This document shows, in pieces, positions 55,778 to 64,000 of a stretch of 64,000 bases of DNA. A program made the translations under genes and the position numbers. Under the pieces are notes generated by a model. That model saw nothing but the letters and a program-made list of their open reading frames with translations, had not been told where the DNA came from and searched no databases. Source of the DNA: DATFRY01 sp035489015 (lineage in GTDB: Bacteria; Myxococcota_A; Polyangia; Haliangiales; Haliangiaceae); the NCBI GenBank assembly GCA_035489015.1, contig DATHKR010000287.1:33556-97555 (forward strand), written 5' to 3'. The stretch's first letter is position 1, and each line of letters opens with the position of its first letter.

Positions 55778-57791
55778 CGCGGTCGCCGCGGCGCTGATCG
55801 CCGTCGCCGCCGCCGTGGCCGCCGCGCGTCCGGCGCGGGCGGATCAGCCGACCGGCGCCGCCTCGTCCACGCAGGCGCCGGCCGGGTCCACGGCCGGCGA
55901 CGAGCCGATCGCCCGCTACTTCACCGAGCTCGAGCGGATCGGCCTCATCGACGTGGCCACCGGCTCCGAGGAGGCGCTCACCGCCGAGGTCGGCCGGGCC
56001 GAGGCGCTCCTGCGCGAGGGAGCCAGCCTCGAGGCCGCGGTCGCGCTCTACGCGGTGGTCGAGTCGCCACGCTTCCGCGACCTGTCCGATTCGATCGAGT
56101 ACCAGAACGCCGAGTACTACCTCGGCGTCGCCCTGGCCAGCTCCGGTGCCTACGGCGCGGCGCTCGATCACCTCGGCCGCGTGCTGGCCCGCGGCCCCGA
56201 CGCAACCTACTTCGCGCCGGCTCACCGGCGCATGGTCGACATCGGGCTCGAGACCCGCGACCACGCCGGCGTGCTCGACCGGCTGACCCGCGCCACCCGC
56301 GGCCAGGCCATCCCGGTCGAGGCGTCCGGGGAGCGCGCCTATCTGCGCGCGCGGGTCGCGTACGACGCCGGCCGGCTGGCCGCCGCCGAGGCCGAGCTGG
56401 TCACGGTGAGCCGGCGCAGCCGCCTGTTCAGCTCGGCGATGTACCTGCGCGGCCTCATCCGCACCCGCCGCGGCGAGCTGCGCGGCGCGGCCGAGGCGCT
56501 GTGCGAGATCGCCGCCACCCCCGACGACGACACGTTCACGTTCGTGGTCGACCAGCGCTACTTCACCATCAAGGACCTGGCCCGCCTCGGCCTCGGCCGC
56601 ATCGCCCACGAGTGGGGCGACTACGACGACGCCTACTACCACTACTTCCAGATCCCGGACGACTCCGACCGCATGCCGGAGGCGCTGTTCGAGGCGGCCT
56701 GGTCGATGTACCAGAAGCGCGAGCTCGGCACCGCGCGCGATCTCACCACCGAGCTGCGCCGCAAGCACCCCGCCACCCCGCTGGCGCCGGAGGCGGGCCT
56801 CCTGGCCGGTTACATCGAGCTGGCCGACTGCAAGTTCGACGAGGCCCAGCGCCACTACGATCGCCTGGTCGCCGAGCTCGGCCCGGTGGTGGCCGAGCTG
56901 GAGGCGATCCGGCGCAGCCCGGCCCGGCGCAGCGCGCTCTTCGACCGCGCCCTGGCCCGCTGGCGCGACGCCGAGAGCGGGCCGCGCGATCGCGCCGCCC
57001 CCCGCGCCGCGTCGACCCCGGGCGACACGGTGCTCTCGCTCCTCCGCCTCGATCCCGGGTTCGTCCGCCTGCACGACGCCGTGTCCGGCCTGCGCCGCGC
57101 GGCCGGCGACGCGCCGCACGTGGTCGGCGAGTGGCGGCGGCTGGCCGGGCGCCTGCGCGGGACCCGCGTGGCGCGGGTCGCCGGCGAGCGCAGCCTCGAG
57201 GCCGACCAGGCCGCGTCGGCGGCCGAGCTGGACCAGGACGTCGCGCGCCTGTCCGACGATGTGGCCCGCGCGCGGGTCGAGCTGCGCCGCGGGGTGCGGG
57301 CCGGCACCCTGTCCCGCGCCGAGGCCGCGACCGAGGAGGAGCGCCTGCGCGGCCTCGCCTCGGCGGTGGAGACGCTGTCGGAGAAGACCGCGCGGGCCAG
57401 CGAGTCGGCCGACGAGGGCCTGGCCGGCGACGAGGGCGGCCCCCTCGGGCGCATGGTGGCCGCCGACCTGGCCGCAGCCCGCCGTCTCGAGCGCGCCTCC
57501 GCGCGGCTGGCCGACGAGCTCGGCCGCGCGGCCGACCAGCTGTCACGCCGCGCGCTGGATCAGCTGTACCGCGAGACCCGCCGGGTGCTCGACAAGGCCA
57601 AGCTGGGCAAGATCGACGCGATCATCGGGCAGAAGCGCCGCCTCGAGATCGAGGTCCAGGACCTCGCCGCGGGTCGCTTCCCGGCCGAGCTGCACGGCCG
57701 GCTGTGGGAGGCGGGGCTGGTCGGCGACGACGAGGAGTACTGGCCGTTCGAGGGCGAGTTCTGGGCCGACGAGTACGAGGGCTGGCGGTGA
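55752..57791 (+). CDS. gltC: Exported TPR protein, GltC/NfsC-like
   Basis: 679 residues, GTG 55752. Signal peptide to about residue 31, then TPR-like repeats through about 420 (for example LYAVVESPRF, YYLGVALASSGAYGAALDHLG, YHYFQIPDDSDRMPEALFEAA), a coiled-coil region (about 470-620), and a highly conserved C-terminal signature IGQKRRLEIEVQDLAAGRF with EEYWPFEGEFWADEYEGW. Length is close to GltC of M. xanthus. Expected to sit in the periplasm between the outer-membrane barrels and the TPR lipoprotein. Overlaps the next gene by 4 bases. Confidence 0.72.
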   Translation: MAAGARSASAVAAALIAVAAAVAAARPARADQPTGAASSTQAPAGSTAGDEPIARYFTELERIGLIDVATGSEEALTAEVGRAEALLREGASLEAAVALYAVVESPRFRDLSDSIEYQNAEYYLGVALASSGAYGAALDHLGRVLARGPDATYFAPAHRRMVDIGLETRDHAGVLDRLTRATRGQAIPVEASGERAYLRARVAYDAGRLAAAEAELVTVSRRSRLFSSAMYLRGLIRTRRGELRGAAEALCEIAATPDDDTFTFVVDQRYFTIKDLARLGLGRIAHEWGDYDDAYYHYFQIPDDSDRMPEALFEAAWSMYQKRELGTARDLTTELRRKHPATPLAPEAGLLAGYIELADCKFDEAQRHYDRLVAELGPVVAELEAIRRSPARRSALFDRALARWRDAESGPRDRAAPRAASTPGDTVLSLLRLDPGFVRLHDAVSGLRRAAGDAPHVVGEWRRLAGRLRGTRVARVAGERSLEADQAASAAELDQDVARLSDDVARARVELRRGVRAGTLSRAEAATEEERLRGLASAVETLSEKTARASESADEGLAGDEGGPLGRMVAADLAAARRLERASARLADELGRAADQLSRRALDQLYRETRRVLDKAKLGKIDAIIGQKRRLEIEVQDLAAGRFPAELHGRLWEAGLVGDDEEYWPFEGEFWADEYEGWR

Positions 57792-60700
57792 GGCGCGGGT
57801 CCGTGCTGGTCGCCGCGCTGCTCGGCGCGGCCGTCGCCGGGCTCGCCCCGCCGCCGGCGCGGGCGCAGCAGCGCCCTGCCCCGCGCCCGCTCGAGGTCGA
57901 GGTCGAGGTCGACAAGAGCCCGGCCGCCGATCTCTACGTCAGGCGCCGCCCGTCGGCGCCGGAGTCGCCGCGCCTGCCCGCGATCCTCGAGCAGCGCCTG
58001 ACCGTGGTGGAGCACCGTGCCGACGCCAAGCGCGACCAGGCGATCGGCCTCCTGCGCCAGTTCCTGGCCCAGAACCCGACCGGCCCGGGCCAGGCCGAGG
58101 GGCTGTTCAAGCTGGCCGAGCTCTTGTGGGAGGACGCCCGCCGCCGCTACACCGCCGACATGGACGCCTACGAGCGCGCCGCCGAGGCATGCCGCCGCCG
58201 CGCCGTCCCCGCCCCACGCGCGCGCAGCGGCGCGTCGACCGCGCCCGCCCCGGCCGGCTGCAAGGCGGCGCCGCGCGAGCCGGAGCTGCACCTGGCCGAG
58301 CCGGAGAAGCTCTACCGCGCCATCCTCGACGGTCACCCGGACTATCCGCGGCGCGACCTGGTCCTCTACCTGGTCGGCTTCGCCGCGCGCGAGGACGGGC
58401 GCACCGAGGAGGCGCTGTCCTACTTCCAGAAGGTGATCGACGAGCATCCGCGCTCGCCGCTCTACGCCGACTCGTGGATGATGGTCGGCGAGAACCAGTT
58501 CTCGCTCGCCCGCTGGCAGGAGGCGCGCACCGCCTACGCCCACGTGCTCGAGCGCCCCGGCGCGCCGGCCTACGACCTGGCCCTGTTCAAGAGCGCGTGG
58601 TGCGACTGGAAGCTGGGCGAGATGGACCGGGCCGCGCGCCGCTTCAAGCTGGTGCTCGACCTGGCCGCCCAGGCCGAGCGGTCCGGCACCGAGCGCGAGC
58701 GGCGCCGGCGCAACCAGCTGCGCGACGAGGCGCTCGAGTACCTGGTGGTCGTGTTCAGCGAGGACGAGAGCGTCACGCCCAGGGACGTGTACGAGTTCCT
58801 GGCCTCGATCGGCGGCGAGCGCTACTCGGAGTCGGTCCTGGTCCGCCTGGCCGACCTGTTCTTCAACCAGGCCGCCTACGAGCGCGCCATCGCCACCCAC
58901 CGCTTCCTCATCGACGTCGACCCGATGCGCCTGGCGGCGGCTCACCACCAGCGCCGCATCGTCGAGGCCGACCTCGCCGCGCTCGAGAACGCAAAGGCGG
59001 TCACCGAGATCAAGGTGCTGTCGGAGAAGTACGGGCCCGGCTCGGCCTGGGTGAAGGCCAACCGCGCCGACCACCCGCGCGAGGTCGCCCGCACCGTCGA
59101 TTCGATCGAGGAGATGCTGCGCCGGGTGGCCAAGGGCTTCCACGCCGAGGCCCAGGCGCGCGAGAAGGCGCGCGGCGCGGCCGACGCCGCGCTCTACCAG
59201 CGCGCCTCCGACACCTACGCCTACTACCTGGGCCGCTTCGGCCGCCACCGCCGCTCGATCGAGGTCCGCTTCCTGCGCGCCGAGATCCTCTTCTTCAAGC
59301 TGGCCAGGTTCGAGGAGGCCGGCGACGAGTACCTCGCGGTCGGCAAGACCAGGCCGGTCGGCAAGTACCACAAGGACGCGCTCTACAAGGCGATGAACGC
59401 GTTCAAGAAGGCGCGCCCGCCGGACGCCAGCACGGCGGGTCGGCGCGAGCTCCTGCCGGTCGACCGCAAGTTCGCCGAGGCGATCGACCTCTACGCGACG
59501 CTGTTCCCGGCCGACAAGGACATCGTCGGCGTCATCTTCGAGAACGGCGAGCTCTTCTACCGCTACGGCGACTACGACGAGGCGATCAAGCGGTTCGGCC
59601 TCATCGTCACGCGCTATCCGGACGACCCGAACGCCGGCGCCGCCGGCGACCGGATCCTCGACGGGCTCAACCGCGCCCACGACTACGAGAACATCGAGAA
59701 CTGGGCGCGCAAGCTGAAGAAGGCGCGCGCGTTCCAGTCGCGCGAGCAGCAGGCCCGCCTCGATCGCCTGATCGTCGAATCGATCCTGAAGAGCGGCGAG
59801 AAGTACGCCGCCGGCGACCCGACCAGGGCGGCCACCTTCTACATGCGCGTGCCGAACGAGTTCCCCGGCCACCCGCTGGCCCCCAAGGCGCTGTTCAACG
59901 CCGCCGTCATGATGGAGAAGGCGCGCAAGCCGGACGAGGCGGCCCGCACCTACCTGGTCCTGGCCCAGAAGTACCCGCGCAGCCCGCTCGGCGAGCAGTC
60001 CGCCTTCACCGCGGCGCGGGTGCTCGAGTCGGTGGCGAGCTTCGACCAGGCGGTCGAGGCGTACGAGCTGGTCGCCGCGCGCTACCCGAACGGCGCCCAC
60101 GGCGCCGACGCCCGCTTCAACGCCGGCGTGCTGCGCCAGGCGCTCGCCCAGCCCAAGCGCGCCATCGAGCACTACCAGATCTACGCCCGCCGCTACCGCC
60201 GCACCCAGCGCGATGCCGAGGAGGTGGCGTTCCGGGTCGGCGTGGTGCGCGAGGAGGCCGGCGACCAGGCCCGCGCCGAGCGCGCCTTTGGCGAGTACGC
60301 GCAGAGCTATCCGCGCGGCAGCCACGCGCTGGAGGCGCTCATGCGGGCCGGCCGGTGCGCTTATCGCCAGGGTCAGCTCGGCCGCGCCGAGCGCCGCTTC
60401 GTCGAGGTCATCGCCCGCTGGAAGCGCGGCTCTCCCGCCGAGCGCCGGGCGCAGCTGTCCGCCGCGGCCGAGGCGCGCTACTACCAGGGCGAGCTGCTCT
60501 ACCGCAAGTACGACCGCATCAGCCTGAACGTGCGCCCGCGCCTGCTCGGCCGCACCCTCAAGCTGAAGATGAAGCTGCTCGACGAGGCGTCGGTGGTCTA
60601 CCTCGACGTGGTCGACTACCGCGACCCCGAGTGGGGCACCGCCGCGCTCTATCGCATCGGCGCGGTGATGGAGGAGTTCGCCCGCTCGCTGCGCGAGGCG

Positions 60701-60988
60701 CCGACCCCGGGCGGTCTGTCCGCCGCCGAGCAGAAGCTCTACCGCGAGCAGCTCGACAACGAGGTCATCGGCATCGAGGAGAAGGCGATCGACCTCTACT
60801 CGGTCGGCTACCAGAAGGCGCTCTCGCTGAAGGTGTACAGCGAGTTCACCCGCAAGCTGCGCGAGGCGCTCGGCCGCATGGCGGCCAGCCGCTTCCCGCC
60901 CAACAAGGAGGCGCGCGAGGGCGTGCGCCTGGGCGAGATCGCGCCGCAGCCGCCGCTGGTCAAGGAGGTCGTCCGTGCAGGCAAGTAG
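57788..60988 (+). CDS. gltD: Large exported TPR protein, GltD/AgmU- or NfsD-like
   Basis: 1066 residues, GTG 57788 (GTGA overlap). Signal peptide (VLVAALLGAAVAGLAPPPARAQ), then almost continuous TPR repeats to residue 900 (FKLAELLWEDARRRY, ALSYFQKVIDEHPRSPLYADS, AARTYLVLAQKYPRSPLGEQSAF and many more). The position between a GltC-like and a GltE-like gene and the very long TPR array fit AgmU/GltD (NfsD), a periplasmic core component of the machine. It lacks a transmembrane helix apart from the signal. Confidence 0.72.
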   Translation: MRRGSVLVAALLGAAVAGLAPPPARAQQRPAPRPLEVEVEVDKSPAADLYVRRRPSAPESPRLPAILEQRLTVVEHRADAKRDQAIGLLRQFLAQNPTGPGQAEGLFKLAELLWEDARRRYTADMDAYERAAEACRRRAVPAPRARSGASTAPAPAGCKAAPREPELHLAEPEKLYRAILDGHPDYPRRDLVLYLVGFAAREDGRTEEALSYFQKVIDEHPRSPLYADSWMMVGENQFSLARWQEARTAYAHVLERPGAPAYDLALFKSAWCDWKLGEMDRAARRFKLVLDLAAQAERSGTERERRRRNQLRDEALEYLVVVFSEDESVTPRDVYEFLASIGGERYSESVLVRLADLFFNQAAYERAIATHRFLIDVDPMRLAAAHHQRRIVEADLAALENAKAVTEIKVLSEKYGPGSAWVKANRADHPREVARTVDSIEEMLRRVAKGFHAEAQAREKARGAADAALYQRASDTYAYYLGRFGRHRRSIEVRFLRAEILFFKLARFEEAGDEYLAVGKTRPVGKYHKDALYKAMNAFKKARPPDASTAGRRELLPVDRKFAEAIDLYATLFPADKDIVGVIFENGELFYRYGDYDEAIKRFGLIVTRYPDDPNAGAAGDRILDGLNRAHDYENIENWARKLKKARAFQSREQQARLDRLIVESILKSGEKYAAGDPTRAATFYMRVPNEFPGHPLAPKALFNAAVMMEKARKPDEAARTYLVLAQKYPRSPLGEQSAFTAARVLESVASFDQAVEAYELVAARYPNGAHGADARFNAGVLRQALAQPKRAIEHYQIYARRYRRTQRDAEEVAFRVGVVREEAGDQARAERAFGEYAQSYPRGSHALEALMRAGRCAYRQGQLGRAERRFVEVIARWKRGSPAERRAQLSAAAEARYYQGELLYRKYDRISLNVRPRLLGRTLKLKMKLLDEASVVYLDVVDYRDPEWGTAALYRIGAVMEEFARSLREAPTPGGLSAAEQKLYREQLDNEVIGIEEKAIDLYSVGYQKALSLKVYSEFTRKLREALGRMAASRFPPNKEAREGVRLGEIAPQPPLVKEVVRAGK

Positions 60989-62105
60989 GATCGCGGTCGC
61001 CGTCCTGATCGCCGCGTGCGCGACCGGCGCGGGGTGTGGCGGTGGGTCGCGCGCCGCGCAGGGCGGCCGGGTGGTGGTGGCAACACCGAAGCTCCCGCCC
61101 GCGGATCCGGAGGCGGTGCGCGACCTCGAGGCCGCGCTGCGCGTGCTGCGCCTGGGTGGGCCGGAGGCCGGCGCGCGGGCCGAGGCCCGCCTGCGCTCGG
61201 CGGTGCGCCGCGATCCCCGGCTGTGGGAGGCGTGGCACGACCTCGGCGCGGTGTTGTTCGGCCGCGGCGACGACCGCGGCGCGGTCGACGCCTTCACCCG
61301 CGCGCTCTCGATCAACCCGGCTCACACGCCGGCGCTGCTGGCCCGGGCCGAGGCGCGCCGCCGGACCGGCGATCTGGCCGGCGCGCGCGCCGATTACGAG
61401 GACGTCCTCCGCCGCGAGCCGGACAGCGCGGCCGCCCGCGCGCGCACCGCGTCGCTCCTGCGCGAGGCCGGCAAGCCCGACGACGCGCTCGCCGTCCTGC
61501 GCGACGCGCTTCGCCTGTCGGGCGGATCGTCGCCGATCTACCTCGAGCTGGGCCTGGTCTACCTGGCCCAGGGCAAGGACGAGCTGGCCGAGCTGGTGCT
61601 CAGCAAGGCAGCGGCGCTCGACCCCAAGAACCCGTCCATCGTGAACGCGCTCGCGCTGGTCTCGATGGAGCGCCACCGCGACCAGGAGGCGTTCGAGCGG
61701 TTCGATCGAGCCAGCGCGCTCGACCCCAGCTTCCTCGACGCGCGCTTCAACGTGGCCGCGGTGCTGATCGACGCCGGCGACTACCAGCGCGCGCGGACCG
61801 AGCTCGAGGCGGTGGTGGCGAAGCGGCCTGACGATCTCGGCGCCTCGGTCGCGCTCGGCGTCGCCTACCGCGGGCTCGGCGATCACAAGAAGGCGCGCGC
61901 GATCTGGGAGGATGTAGTCAGGGCTGCCCCGAAGCAGAGCGGTGTGCGCGGCGACGCGCTGTTCAACATCGCGCGGCTCGAGATGGACTTCGTGATGGAC
62001 GAGAAGACCTCCGCAGCCGCGCTGGATCGCTTTCTGCAAGAATCATCCGCGAACCATCCGAAGCGAAAAGAAGCCGAGGAGCGCAGGAAGGAGCTGGGGC
62101 AGTGA
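60975..62105 (+). CDS. gltE: TPR lipoprotein, GltE/AglT- or NfsE-like
   Basis: 376 residues, GTG 60975, overlapping gltD by 14 bases. Lipoprotein signal ending ATGAGCGG, then at least seven TPR repeats (LWEAWHDLGAVLFGRGDD, YLELGLVYLAQGKDELAEL, LDARFNVAAVLIDAGDY and others) up to residue 330. GltE of M. xanthus is a periplasmic TPR lipoprotein of similar size. Overlaps the next gene by 4 bases. Confidence 0.73.
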   Translation: MQASRIAVAVLIAACATGAGCGGGSRAAQGGRVVVATPKLPPADPEAVRDLEAALRVLRLGGPEAGARAEARLRSAVRRDPRLWEAWHDLGAVLFGRGDDRGAVDAFTRALSINPAHTPALLARAEARRRTGDLAGARADYEDVLRREPDSAAARARTASLLREAGKPDDALAVLRDALRLSGGSSPIYLELGLVYLAQGKDELAELVLSKAAALDPKNPSIVNALALVSMERHRDQEAFERFDRASALDPSFLDARFNVAAVLIDAGDYQRARTELEAVVAKRPDDLGASVALGVAYRGLGDHKKARAIWEDVVRAAPKQSGVRGDALFNIARLEMDFVMDEKTSAAALDRFLQESSANHPKRKEAEERRKELGQ

Positions 62106-62581
62106 ACCCCCTGACCAGGAGGCAGAGCGCGGTCACCCGCCCCCAGTTCGCCGTGGCGGTGCTGATCGCCATCGCGCTCGCCTTCACCGCCACCGCCACG
62201 ACCACGTCCACGGCCGAGGCCGGCCGCGGCGGTCGACGCGCGAAGAAGTCGCGCTCGCACCCGCGGGCCGACAAGCCGGCCCGGCATCGCCGGGCGAAGC
62301 CGCCCACACCCGCGCCGGGCGTCGCCACGGCTGACGACGGCGCGGCGGTCGAGGCCCGTCCGACCGGGTCGGGTACCGCCCCGGCGGGGCGCAAGGCGCC
62401 CGACAAGCCGCGCGGGGAGAAGGTCTTCGACTTCACCGGCCTCGAGCTTGGCGGCAGCGTGCGCATGCCGCAGCTCCTCTACTTCCTCGATCGCGCCGAG
62501 GAGGAGCTGGAGCGAGCGTCGCTCGAGCGGCGATCGTTCGTGCCGGCGATGATGCGATCGCTCGACGAGGAGAACCTCTGA
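62102..62581 (+). CDS. gltF: Small exported protein, GltF/NfsF-like
   Basis: 159 residues, GTG 62102. A signal/anchor helix (FAVAVLIAIALAFTATATT), a basic Arg/Lys/Pro linker and a conserved C-terminal region GEKVFDFTGLELGGSVRMP with LLYFLDRAEEELERASLER and a SFVPAMMRSLDEE end. The C-terminal pattern and position match GltF. Identification is by pattern and context, so moderate confidence. Confidence 0.65.
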   Translation: MNPLTRRQSAVTRPQFAVAVLIAIALAFTATATTTSTAEAGRGGRRAKKSRSHPRADKPARHRRAKPPTPAPGVATADDGAAVEARPTGSGTAPAGRKAPDKPRGEKVFDFTGLELGGSVRMPQLLYFLDRAEEELERASLERRSFVPAMMRSLDEENL

Positions 62582-62603
62582 TCGTGCACCAGCGGGCCGG
62601 CGG

Positions 62604-64000
62604 GTGAGCGACCTGCAGCCGAATGCGCGGCGCAGCCAGCTCCGCGTCGCGTACGTGTGGCGCGACGAGGTGATGGCCGACGTCGTCGCGCTCAAGCCGA
62701 GGAAGATCACGCTCGGCACGCGCGGGCGCGCCACCTTCGTCACGCCCGATCTGGGCCTGCCCAACCGGTTCCCGATCCTCCGCCACGGCAGTCGCGGTTA
62801 CCTGCTCACCCTCGGCAACGGCATGGCCGGGCGCCTGTGCCTGGGCGGCGAGGAGATGGAGGTCTCCGAGTTCCTCCGCCGCGGCGGCGGAGAGCGCGCC
62901 GGCGGCAAGCAGGGCTCGTTCCGCGCCACCACCGTGGCGCCCGGCGACTGGGGCGTCGTCCACCTCGACGGGCGCGGCCATCACAGCCTGTTCTTCCAGT
63001 ACGTGAGGCCGGACCCGCCGCTGCCGCCCGCGCGCTGGCACGACAGCGAGCTGCTCCTGCCGTCGGTCTGCTTCGCCGTCATCCTGCACGCGGTGCTGGT
63101 GGTCAACGCGCTGTGGAACCGGCCGCTGCGCCACAGCATGACGTTCCCGGGCAAGCGCGAGATCATGGCCGAGTACCTGCTCACCCGGCCGCAGCCGCCG
63201 CCCGAGCCGACCCCGGAGCCGAAGCAGGGCGAGAAGGACGCAGTCGAGAAGAAGCCGCCGTCCGCGACGGTGGGCAAGGAGGGCAAGGCGGGCGGCAAGG
63301 GCGAGAAGCCGCGCTCGCGCGCGCCGGATCCGGACAAGGGCAACCCGGACGAGCTGCCGGCCAGCGTGCAGGTCGGACTGCTCAGCAACAAGTCGCGAGC
63401 CGAGCTGCGCAAGGTGCGCGACCGCGGCGGCTTCGACGAGAAGCTGGGTCGCGCGATCGATCGCATCCGCGGCCCGCTGACCGAGGGCAGCCTGGGTGGA
63501 CACGGGACCGGCGAGGGGACAGGGCACGGCCCCGGCCGCGGGACCGGCACCTCCACCCGCGGCGGCGGCGGCACCGGCGGCGGCGGGCGCAACCTGGGCG
63601 ACGTGCAGACCCATGGGCCGATCGACACCGGCGGCACGCGCGCGGCGCGCGGCACGCCGGGCGGGCGCGGAGTGAAGGAGGTCGCGGTCCTGGTCGACCC
63701 CGGCCAGCCGAGCGGCGACCTGGGCGGGCTCACCGCCGCCGAGATCCTGAAGGTCGTGCTGTCGCGCAAGAACGCCATCGGCAACTGCTTCGAGCGCGAG
63801 CTGCAGCGCCAGAAGGGGCTGGGCGGCAAGGTGATCCTCACCTGGCGCATCACCTCGAACGGCACCGTCGATGCCGCGCGGGTGCGCTCGACCACCCTGC
63901 ACAACGGGCGGGTCGAGGACTGCGTGGTCCGCCAGATCCAGGGGCTGCGCTTCCCGCAGCCGCGCGGCGGGCAGGTCGCCAACGTCAGGAACTTCCCCTT
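62604..64000 (+). CDS. gltG: GltG/PglI-like inner-membrane protein with TonB-like C-terminus, cut by window edge
   Basis: At least 465 residues, GTG 62604; the frame is open to the last base, so the C-terminus is missing. The N-terminal 140 residues resemble a degenerate FHA-like fold (LKPRKITLGTRGRATF), a predicted transmembrane helix follows (SELLLPSVCFAVILHAVLVV), then a Pro/Lys- and Gly-rich linker spanning the periplasm (KPRSRAPDPDKG, GGGGTGGGG) and a C-terminal AgmX/PglI-type domain (SRKNAIGNCFERELQRQK, KVILTWRITSNGTVDAARV). In M. xanthus GltG links motor-side proteins to the periplasm. It lies 22 bases after gltF. Confidence 0.8.
   Translation, partial: MSDLQPNARRSQLRVAYVWRDEVMADVVALKPRKITLGTRGRATFVTPDLGLPNRFPILRHGSRGYLLTLGNGMAGRLCLGGEEMEVSEFLRRGGGERAGGKQGSFRATTVAPGDWGVVHLDGRGHHSLFFQYVRPDPPLPPARWHDSELLLPSVCFAVILHAVLVVNALWNRPLRHSMTFPGKREIMAEYLLTRPQPPPEPTPEPKQGEKDAVEKKPPSATVGKEGKAGGKGEKPRSRAPDPDKGNPDELPASVQVGLLSNKSRAELRKVRDRGGFDEKLGRAIDRIRGPLTEGSLGGHGTGEGTGHGPGRGTGTSTRGGGGTGGGGRNLGDVQTHGPIDTGGTRAARGTPGGRGVKEVAVLVDPGQPSGDLGGLTAAEILKVVLSRKNAIGNCFERELQRQKGLGGKVILTWRITSNGTVDAARVRSTTLHNGRVEDCVVRQIQGLRFPQPRGGQVANVRNFP

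Noticed and set aside
57560..61315. 1251-codon open frame on the minus strand antisense to gltD/gltE-like genes
   Set aside because: Shadow frame produced by very high GC at third codon positions; its product is low complexity (repeated LARRGV/AGR type), overlaps well-supported plus-strand genes and has no recognisable domain.

Overview
The window is a continuous piece of a very GC-rich bacterial chromosome with almost no non-coding DNA. Most intergenic gaps are under 120 bases, many neighbouring genes overlap by 4 bases (ATGA or GTGA), and GTG and TTG starts are common. The gene content points to the Myxococcota (myxobacteria): a Glt/Nfs-like trans-envelope gene cluster, a PEGA-domain Ser/Thr kinase, an FHA-domain sigma-54 activator, several small outer-membrane beta-barrel and TPR lipoproteins, and a bacterial mevalonate pathway. 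The family or genus cannot be fixed from the sequence alone. I found no tRNA, rRNA, CRISPR array, insertion sequence or prophage.

Layout. 1-4182: isoprenoid operon (diphosphomevalonate decarboxylase, phosphomevalonate kinase, class II HMG-CoA reductase, HpnC-type squalene/phytoene synthase). 4202-9750: housekeeping and envelope genes (RarA, a PilZ-like protein, an orphan peptide-binding lipoprotein, penicillin-binding protein 4). 9866-11430: rubrerythrin, DUF3501 and DUF2203. 11462-14402: Mrp and RibA, divergent from peptide deformylase (with a His-rich tail) and FolB. 14431-21426: a complete isc iron-sulfur operon headed by a MerR-type regulator with a cysteine cluster and ending in fdx, a thioesterase and an SspB-like ClpXP adaptor. 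21525-31149: RNase Y, Ser/Thr kinase, rhodanese-ThiF fusion, A-type Fe-S carrier, CoA Nudix hydrolase, TetR regulator, S9 peptidase and a lipoprotein. 31148-34655: tightly overlapped nth-nudix-kamA-queG operon. 34675-40511 (minus): EF-G paralogue, a Cys-rich lipoprotein that seems to start at CTG, and a large TPR membrane protein. 40617-48956: aroC, Rieske protein, degenerate ADP-forming acyl-CoA-synthetase-like protein, quinone oxidoreductase, CCA-adding enzyme, AAA/TPR ATPase. 49257-51958: envelope operon with DUF4266 and DUF3570. 51972-53327: FHA sigma-54 activator.

The most interesting part is 53425 to the right edge. Eight consecutive plus-strand genes, mostly overlapping, encode two paralogous outer-membrane barrels, a short exported protein, two large exported TPR proteins, a TPR lipoprotein, a small GltF-like protein and a GltG/PglI-like inner-membrane protein with a TonB-like C-terminus that runs off the window. 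Order and architecture match the Nfs (spore coat) and Glt (gliding) machineries of Myxococcus xanthus, here in one contiguous operon. Such machines span the envelope and in M. xanthus are driven by an AglRQS proton-channel motor; no motor gene lies within this window.

A second theme is promoter architecture. Several genes have a recognisable -35/-10 pair whose predicted transcription start falls within about 0-8 bases of the start codon, suggesting frequent leaderless or near-leaderless mRNAs.
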